This document shows positions 54,730-59,798 of a stretch of 59,798 nucleotides of DNA, piece by piece. Source of the DNA: an uncultured Bacilli bacterium (GTDB taxonomy: Bacteria; Bacillota_I; Bacilli_A; RF39; UBA660); the NCBI GenBank assembly GCA_949841325.1, contig CATKZK010000005.1:1-59798 (forward strand), in the 5' to 3' direction. The notes beneath the pieces were generated by a model, which was not told where the DNA came from, ran no database searches, and saw nothing but the letters and a program-made list of their open reading frames with translations. The translations under genes were made by a program, and so were the position numbers. Each line of letters begins with the position of its first letter. Position 1 is the first letter of the stretch.

Positions 54730-55826
54730 TACATAAGTGCTTGACGATAAGATAAATCTTCTTGTACGTCAAATCCAATGATTGGATTTTCTGAATTAAT
54801 TTCAATGAGTTCTTCTAATTCTGTCTTGACAACAGGTTTTGCCACATTATCATCTTTATAATAGACGACTTCCCCACAAGTACCATCATTCAATACCACT
54901 TTAGAACCAATTGGATATAATGGTACAACTTTTAAAACGCGTTCTGTAAATTCAGAATCAATAGCACCCGTAGAAGCTGCTGTTACCATAATTTTAGAAA
55001 TTCCTCTAAATGGTGCATTTGGAGAAATATCTTTTCCACGATAAAGCAACATATCATAAAATTCACATACTTTTAAAATCTTACTCATTCTCTCACGAGG
55101 GGAATGCCCTGTAATATCTGTTCCTAAATAGCCACTTTTTCCATGTACACTCTCATGAGAATACAAAACAGCATCTAAAACTCTGGAAGAAACAGGATAA
55201 TCTTTTAAAAGTAGATAACTATAAAAAGAATGATATTCAGGTTGATAATATTCAAATAAATCAGAAGGCAATTGAGGCAATTTTTGTTGAAAATCTCCTA
55301 ATTGATGCTCATATTTACTTTTTAAATGGGCAAATAACTCTGGGCTCTTGCTAACACATCTTCCAATATCACATAATAATGCTGCTTCAGCCATTTCTTT
55401 AATCTCGATTTTATCATTTTTTAATCTAGAACGATTGTCTACAGTCGCTAAAGCAACTGCCATATTAGCTACATGAACTCGATGAGCATCTGCTGAATAC
55501 TCCTCACGTGTATAACTTGCCATATCAAAAGAAAAATCGGAAACGTCTTGAACAAATTTTTCATAATGTTCTGCCAATTCAATTGCATCGCTTATCTTTT
55601 TAGAGCGGACAACTTTACGAGCATATCTTTGAAAAATAGGGAAAAAAGTTTCTGTACAATCAGCCTTATCAATAAAGACTTGCTTTATATTCTTTTCCTC
55701 TAATTTTTTAATATCCTGATTTGACAATACTTTTCCCTTAGGAAATAAATAAAGATTTGAATTTTCTAGAAAAATATCATTTTCTAATTTCATTCCTGGA
55801 ACTAACTTGTTGATGTCTTGTTTCAT
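54729..55826 (-). CDS. Degenerate HD-GYP-domain protein
   Basis: 365 residues; relatives hydrolyse cyclic di-GMP. An N-terminal DUF3391-like part (DINKLVPGMKLENDIFLENS) leads to an HD-GYP region (about 125-315). Of its metal-binding residues the first His (AHRVHVANMA), a middle His (YHSFYSYLLL), a His of the HHE site (SHESVHGKSGYLG) and the late Asp (CEFYDMLLYRG) remain, but the HD pair reads CD (LLCDIGRC), HHE is SHE and GYP is GYL. It is therefore probably inactive or altered. The ATG at 55826 follows GGAGG by eight bases; TATAAT at 55841-55846 is 14 bases away. Confidence 0.8.
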   Translation of the reverse strand: MKQDINKLVPGMKLENDIFLENSNLYLFPKGKVLSNQDIKKLEEKNIKQVFIDKADCTETFFPIFQRYARKVVRSKKISDAIELAEHYEKFVQDVSDFSFDMASYTREEYSADAHRVHVANMAVALATVDNRSRLKNDKIEIKEMAEAALLCDIGRCVSKSPELFAHLKSKYEHQLGDFQQKLPQLPSDLFEYYQPEYHSFYSYLLLKDYPVSSRVLDAVLYSHESVHGKSGYLGTDITGHSPRERMSKILKVCEFYDMLLYRGKDISPNAPFRGISKIMVTAASTGAIDSEFTERVLKVVPLYPIGSKVVLNDGTCGEVVYYKDDNVAKPVVKTELEELIEINSENPIIGFDVQEDLSYRQALM

Positions 55827-55885
55827 TAACATCTCCTCCTATTATAAATAGTAGCACAGGATTTCTACATTTTCAATTTTTTTAT

Positions 55886-55921
55886 GTAAAAATGACACAA
55901 GAAACAGTATTCTTGTGTCAA
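55886..55921 (-). terminator. Terminator of the ruvA-ruvB operon
   Basis: Minus-strand 11-bp stem TGACACAAGAA/TTCTTGTGTCA followed by T-rich sequence. Confidence 0.9.
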
Positions 55922-55926
55922 GCAAA

Positions 55927-56925
55927 TTAGAATAAACGATCTTCTGTCACACTTAAATGTTCATAGGCTTTATCCGTAGCTACTCTTCCTCTAGGAGTTC
56001 GTTTAATAAATCCCTCTTGCATGAGATAAGGTTCGACAACATCTTCTAAAGTGGAAACTTCTTCTCCTATTGCTGAGGCAATTGTTTCAACACCTACTGG
56101 ACCTCCATTGAATTTGTTAATCAACGCACTTAAATATTCCATATCTACTTGGTCAAGTCCATATTTATCTACTTTTAATCGATTTAACGCTTCTTTCGTA
56201 ATGTCTTTATCGATTATACCATCCCCTATGACTAGGGCAAAATCGCGAACTCTTTTAAATAGACGATTGGCAATTCGTGGAGTCTTTCTACTTCTTTTAG
56301 CAAGTTCTTCTGCAGCTTCATCTGTGATTTCCATCTCTAAGACATGACTTGTACGCTTTATAATTCCTTTAAGTTCTTCCTCACTATAGTAATTTAACTT
56401 TGAAACAATACCAAAGCGGTCTCTTAAAGGGGCAGAAATATCTCCTGCTCTAGTCGTTGCTCCTACAAGAGTAAAGGGAGGTAAATCAATTTTTATGCTC
56501 CTACTTGACCCTTCGCCACCAACGACAATATCGAGCTCAAAATCTTCCATTGCTGGATACAATATCTCCTCAATAAATTTAGGCATTCGATGAATTTCAT
56601 CAATGAATAAAACATCTCCTGGTTCTAAATTCGATAAAACAGCGGCTAAATCTCCACTCTTTTCAATTGCTGGTCCTGAGCTGGTTTTCAAAGTTGTTCC
56701 CATTTCATTGGCTATAATATGCGCAAGGGTAGTCTTTCCAAGCCCTGGAGGCCCATACAAAAGCACATGATCTAGTGGTTCTTCTCTCATCTTTGCGGCT
56801 TCAATAAAAATCCGAATATTTTCTTTTACTTCACTTTGACCTACATATTCATTTAAAGACTGTGGTCTTATAGTATCATCTACGATATCTTCAGGCATTT
56901 CATCACTCGTTATAATTCGTTCCAT
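55927..56925 (-). CDS. ruvB: Holliday junction branch-migration ATPase RuvB
   Basis: 332 residues, hexameric AAA+ motor. [20 protein letters not shown], Walker [10 protein letters not shown], Walker [11 protein letters not shown], sensor 1 [12 protein letters not shown], arginine finger [11 protein letters not shown] and C-terminal winged helix ([20 protein letters not shown]). All ATPase motifs intact. It overlaps the HAD gene by 23 bases; ruvA lies just beyond. Confidence 0.98.
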   Translation of the reverse strand: MERIITSDEMPEDIVDDTIRPQSLNEYVGQSEVKENIRIFIEAAKMREEPLDHVLLYGPPGLGKTTLAHIIANEMGTTLKTSSGPAIEKSGDLAAVLSNLEPGDVLFIDEIHRMPKFIEEILYPAMEDFELDIVVGGEGSSRSIKIDLPPFTLVGATTRAGDISAPLRDRFGIVSKLNYYSEEELKGIIKRTSHVLEMEITDEAAEELAKRSRKTPRIANRLFKRVRDFALVIGDGIIDKDITKEALNRLKVDKYGLDQVDMEYLSALINKFNGGPVGVETIASAIGEEVSTLEDVVEPYLMQEGFIKRTPRGRVATDKAYEHLSVTEDRLF

Positions 56926-57445
56926 TCTTATACTCTCTTTCTATGTAGTCTACTATTTCCTTCCATTTCGTAAATTGAATAAAAGCACTTTCTTCATTTC
57001 CTCTTCGCATTTTGATGACAGGAATTCCAAAGCGATGTACTTCACTTAAGAGTTCTTCGCGGTCATCAATAAATAAATCAATTTTTTTCGCTTTAGCAAT
57101 GGCTCCTTTTCTCGTTGCATGAAAGATAATCTCATCATAAGGAATTCCTTTTTCTTTAAAATATTGGATTGTATCAGCAACTGAATGTTGGGAAATACTC
57201 CCCCTTGCGGTTATGAAAATGAGCTCATGCCCCATCTCTTTTAAACGATTTAAAGATGGAATTACATTTTTCTTTAAAGGTACATATCGATGAATCTCAT
57301 CATCGATTTCCACCATAAACTGATTATATATTCTTTTAGGCAATAATTCATTGGGGTTTAAATCTGGAAAACGCCTTTTTTTCAAATCACATACAAATTC
57401 TTTTGAATTTGTTATTGTATCATCTATGTCAATCCCTATTCGCAT
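56903..57445 (-). CDS. HAD-superfamily 5'-nucleotidase-like phosphatase
   Basis: 180 residues. HAD motif I DIDDTI (Asp8-Asp10 region, [13 protein letters not shown]), motif II FITARG, Lys in [12 protein letters not shown] and motif III/IV FIDDREE. This is close to the NT5C/YqfW-type deoxynucleotidase group. Inserted between ruvA and ruvB with overlaps on both sides, so expressed with branch-migration genes. Substrate is inferred only from family resemblance. Confidence 0.87.
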   Translation of the reverse strand: MRIGIDIDDTITNSKEFVCDLKKRRFPDLNPNELLPKRIYNQFMVEIDDEIHRYVPLKKNVIPSLNRLKEMGHELIFITARGSISQHSVADTIQYFKEKGIPYDEIIFHATRKGAIAKAKKIDLFIDDREELLSEVHRFGIPVIKMRRGNEESAFIQFTKWKEIVDYIEREYKNGTNYNE

Positions 57446-57448
57446 AAT

Positions 57449-58000
57449 TTATCCTTTCAACATCAATTTTAAAGCTTCTTTTATCTGATTTTCAATCGTA
57501 TCACTATAATTGACCTTTGGCAATATCTTTTTAATATCATTTGTTTTATACCCTAGGCTTTCTAAAACAGAAACAAGCTCATTCGATTCCGCACTTTCTT
57601 TAGTGCTCGCAGCTAATTTTCCTTTTAAGTCAAGAATAATCTGTCTTGCTAACTTATCTCCAACTTTAGGAAATTTTGTCAAATAAAGGACATTTTCCCG
57701 ATCAATCGCATCAATAATCCCAGAGACACTTCCCGTAGCAAACATAGGCATCGCAACTTTTGGCCCTAATCCTTTTACATTAATCAACTTTAAAAAAAGC
57801 TCTTTTTCTTCTAAAGTCTTAAATCCATACAAGGCAGTTTCGTATTCCGTTTGGTGCGTATAAACATAAACTTTATACTCTTTTCCAATTTCAAATGCAT
57901 AAGGATTCGATACAAAAATGTTATATCCAATTCCTTGATTATCAATGACAATTGCATTGGTTCCATTACTTTCTATTGTTCCTAAAATGTAATTATACAT
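57449..58000 (-). CDS. ruvA: Holliday junction DNA-binding protein RuvA
   Basis: 183 residues. OB-fold start (YNYILGTIESNGTNAIVIDN), helix-hairpin-helix segments (LINVKGLGPKVAM, FPKVGDKLARQIILDLKGK) and a C-terminal RuvB-contacting domain (LVSVLESLGYKTNDIKKIL). Slightly shorter than typical (about 200). Ribosome site GGTGAT in GGATGGTGATAAA. First gene of ruvA-HAD-ruvB. Confidence 0.96.
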   Translation of the reverse strand: MYNYILGTIESNGTNAIVIDNQGIGYNIFVSNPYAFEIGKEYKVYVYTHQTEYETALYGFKTLEEKELFLKLINVKGLGPKVAMPMFATGSVSGIIDAIDRENVLYLTKFPKVGDKLARQIILDLKGKLAASTKESAESNELVSVLESLGYKTNDIKKILPKVNYSDTIENQIKEALKLMLKG

Positions 58001-58166
58001 TTTATCACCATCCTGTTTTCATTTTATCATACATTTGTTTATTGTGCTACATTTTCTTTGTCGTACACTTCTTTTTTTACGACAAAAAAATGATCATTTT
58101 AACAAAAAAAGATTGTCAAAATTTAACTATTGTTAATACACTATAGTAGATAAAGGAGGTATATAA

Positions 58167-58352
58167 ATGTACTATTACGGATATAATGGTAGCTATGGTA
58201 TGCAACAAAATCCTTGTTGTGGACAAACACCTGGATTCGCTGGTTACACAACTGGTGGATACTCATGGGGAGCTGCCTTATGGATTGTCTTATTTATCTT
58301 GCTTGTAATCATAATAGGTGCTGGATGGACTGGCAACTACAATAATGACTAA
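58167..58352 (+). CDS. YjcZ-like small glycine/tyrosine-rich spore-associated protein
   Basis: 61 residues. A Tyr/Gly-rich head (YYYGYNGSYG) with NPCCGQTPGF is followed by one hydrophobic helix (ALWIVLFILLVIIIGAGW). The family of YjcZ-like peptides, often linked to spore formation in Firmicutes, shares the GGxSWGxALWIVLFILL-like pattern; the fit is good but the family is defined loosely. AAAGGAGG ribosome site. The terminator at 58372-58401 serves both it and the convergent BspA gene. Confidence 0.7.
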   Translation: MYYYGYNGSYGMQQNPCCGQTPGFAGYTTGGYSWGAALWIVLFILLVIIIGAGWTGNYNND

Positions 58353-58371
58353 CAAGAAGTTCTATTTATCT

Positions 58372-58401
58372 AAAAAATCAAGGAATACCCTTGATTTTTT
58401 T
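58372..58401. terminator. Bidirectional terminator
   Basis: Stem AAAAAATCAAGG/CCTTGATTTTTT with a short loop, followed by T on both strands, between YjcZ-like and BspA-like genes. Confidence 0.88.
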
Positions 58402-58402
58402 A

Positions 58403-59798
58403 TTAAAATGTTATTATCCCGCCTTTTTTTACCTTGGATGGTGAATCCGTTCCATTGTACTTTGTACCTATCATCCCATCAACTAAACTAGAAGCATCTG
58501 CTGTATAGTTTACTGTAATTTGGGCGGTTGATGAAGTTGCAGCAACATGGAACATCAATCTCCAATTCGTGCACTTTGTTCCTCTAATATTTATCGTTGT
58601 AATTACAGCATAGCTTTGATAAAACATACAAGACATATTTGTTACATTACTTGTATCAAAGTTGCTTATCTTTAGTGTCTTTAAATTCACACAATAGCGA
58701 AACATAGAGTTCATATCGGTTACATTACTTGTATTAAAGTGATTTAAATCTAAGGTTATAAGGCTCTCAACCCAAGAAAACATATTGTTCATATCGGTTA
58801 CGTTGTTTGTATCAAAGTTACTTATATTTAAACTCGTTAAACTGTGACACCTAGAAAACATAAAACTCATATCAGTTACATTCCCAGTGTTAAAATGACC
58901 TAGATTTAAAGTTTTCAATTCACGGCAGGTATAAAACATTCTGTTCATATTTGTTACTTTACTTGTATCAAAACTATTTAAATCTAAACTTGTTATAGCG
59001 CTAGAATTCGATCCAGAACCTCCCATATCAAACATAGAGCTCATATCGGTTACATTCTCTGTATTAAAGTTGCTTAAATTGAATTCTTTCAACTTACCAC
59101 AATTATAAAACATTCTACTCATATTGATGGCTTGACTAGTATCTAACTTTTCTAAGTCAACGATACTGATTAGATTTGTAAAACCTTCAAATAAACTACT
59201 TGAATCTGGATTGGCAATAAATGGCGCTTTATCTTTTCCAATATATAGTTCATATAAATCATTTTGGTTTTCATCTAAAGTATAAACCATAATACTTCCA
59301 TCTTGTGAACCCGATGCATCCCACGCCTCCATTGCATTATCTGGAACAGCTTTATCTTCTATAAAAGTTATCTTTTCTACCTTACTCCGATCAAACTCAT
59401 GTCCAAAGAAGGTTTTCGTATCAGATCCAGCTTCCAGCATTGGTTCGTCTTTTTCTTCTATTCCTCCCGCTATGTCATTTTCATTTATCTCTGTTTTCTC
59501 AACCGCATTTCCTTTTATTTCACAAATAATACTAATTTCCATTTCTTCCAATGGATTTTTGATGACTTTTAGAGTTAATTTCCCTGCTCTTTTTGTTCTT
59601 GCTGGTAAGATTTCTTCTATATCAAATTCATTACTCACTCTTAAAAAGTCACTTCCTCCTGTACAGTTCATTAAAAGACTTGCATCATATTGTTTAGAAG
59701 CATTCGTTACTTCATAGTCTAGTACATACTCTTCATCTACTACTCTTAGTTCTGTAGTAAATTCTAAGTGGTTTCTATCTTTGATGATACTACTATTT
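58403..59798 (-). CDS. BspA/DUF285-repeat surface protein, cut by the window's right edge
   Basis: The open frame runs unbroken to the edge, so the real start lies beyond 59798. Its in-window N-terminus is the shared export-module end (YEVTNASKQYDASLLMNCTG), matching the other two family members. After a linker (GHEFDRSKVEKITFIEDKAV) come DUF285 leucine-rich repeats of about 24 residues, FDTSKVTNMNRMFYTCRELK-type, with Asn/Asp/Thr and Met-Phe positions typical of BspA. The end has INIRGTKCTNWRLMF and YTADASSLVDGMIGTKYN, also seen in the copies at 33129 and 30400. Likely an outer-surface adhesin; intact so far as seen. Confidence 0.88.
   Translation of the reverse strand, partial: NSSIIKDRNHLEFTTELRVVDEEYVLDYEVTNASKQYDASLLMNCTGGSDFLRVSNEFDIEEILPARTKRAGKLTLKVIKNPLEEMEISIICEIKGNAVEKTEINENDIAGGIEEKDEPMLEAGSDTKTFFGHEFDRSKVEKITFIEDKAVPDNAMEAWDASGSQDGSIMVYTLDENQNDLYELYIGKDKAPFIANPDSSSLFEGFTNLISIVDLEKLDTSQAINMSRMFYNCGKLKEFNLSNFNTENVTDMSSMFDMGGSGSNSSAITSLDLNSFDTSKVTNMNRMFYTCRELKTLNLGHFNTGNVTDMSFMFSRCHSLTSLNISNFDTNNVTDMNNMFSWVESLITLDLNHFNTSNVTDMNSMFRYCVNLKTLKISNFDTSNVTNMSCMFYQSYAVITTINIRGTKCTNWRLMFHVAATSSTAQITVNYTADASSLVDGMIGTKYNGTDSPSKVKKGGIITF

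Overview
The window reads as a low-GC, spore-forming relative of the Bacilli, probably one of the reduced, gut-type, Mollicutes-adjacent lineages. TGA is used as a stop (recU, gerM and xerD all end in it), so the Mycoplasma UGA=Trp code is excluded. Evidence for a Firmicutes origin is the conserved pairing or order of dnaD-nth, rimM-trmD, recU-pbp1A, hrcA-grpE-dnaK-dnaJ, rpsB-tsf, rnc-smc and ruvA-ruvB-queA-tgt, together with sporulation genes (spoIIIAH, gerE, gerM and a YjcZ-like peptide). Lineage placement is inference; no 16S rRNA is present.

Layout. Positions 63-2413 hold a minus-strand housekeeping run (cca-dnaD-nth). Positions 2491-4812 are an accessory operon: a C39-peptidase ABC exporter followed by two small double-glycine-leader peptides whose genes overlap, which looks like a two-peptide (class IIb) bacteriocin. 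A large inverted repeat separates it from a plus-strand sporulation cluster (16-residue peptide, spoIIIAH, gerE, gerM; 4972-6826). Positions 6802-14531 carry xerD, several unknown or surface genes, an M29 aminopeptidase and trigger factor. Positions 14611-16386 encode a secreted protein with an FGE/C-type-lectin-like end, preceded by a 17-base poly(A) tract next to a -10 box. Positions 16531-23798 hold tRNA/rRNA modification, GTPase and peptidase genes plus a type IV prepilin. The plus-strand block 23927-30382 has recU, a class A PBP, a small unknown and a PilB/GspE-type ATPase. Positions 31116-32933 are tsf and rpsB with a structured leader. Positions 35019-41384 are the CIRCE-controlled chaperone operon, with an M3 peptidase gene between dnaK and dnaJ. 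Positions 41510-45893 carry a lipoprotein, two DUF1292-like paralogues and a large coiled-coil protein. Positions 46044-49643 are smc and rnc; 49782-51708 hold a metal-binding-protein-like lipoprotein, a DHH phosphoesterase and tRNA-Ser(GCU). Positions 51775-58000 carry tgt, queA, a degenerate HD-GYP protein, ruvB, a HAD phosphatase and ruvA. The right edge cuts a BspA-type surface protein.

Recurring themes. (1) A modular surface-protein family shares one N-terminal export module but carries either an FGE-like domain (14611) or DUF285/BspA repeats (33129, interrupted by an in-frame stop; 58403, cut by the window edge). A decayed BspA fragment lies at 30400. (2) Pilus-type genes (prepilin 22517, ATPase 28136) are present without the rest of the machine. 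(3) Several genes have a TATAAT-like box only 14-17 bases from the start codon, implying very short leaders that hold little more than the ribosome-binding site.
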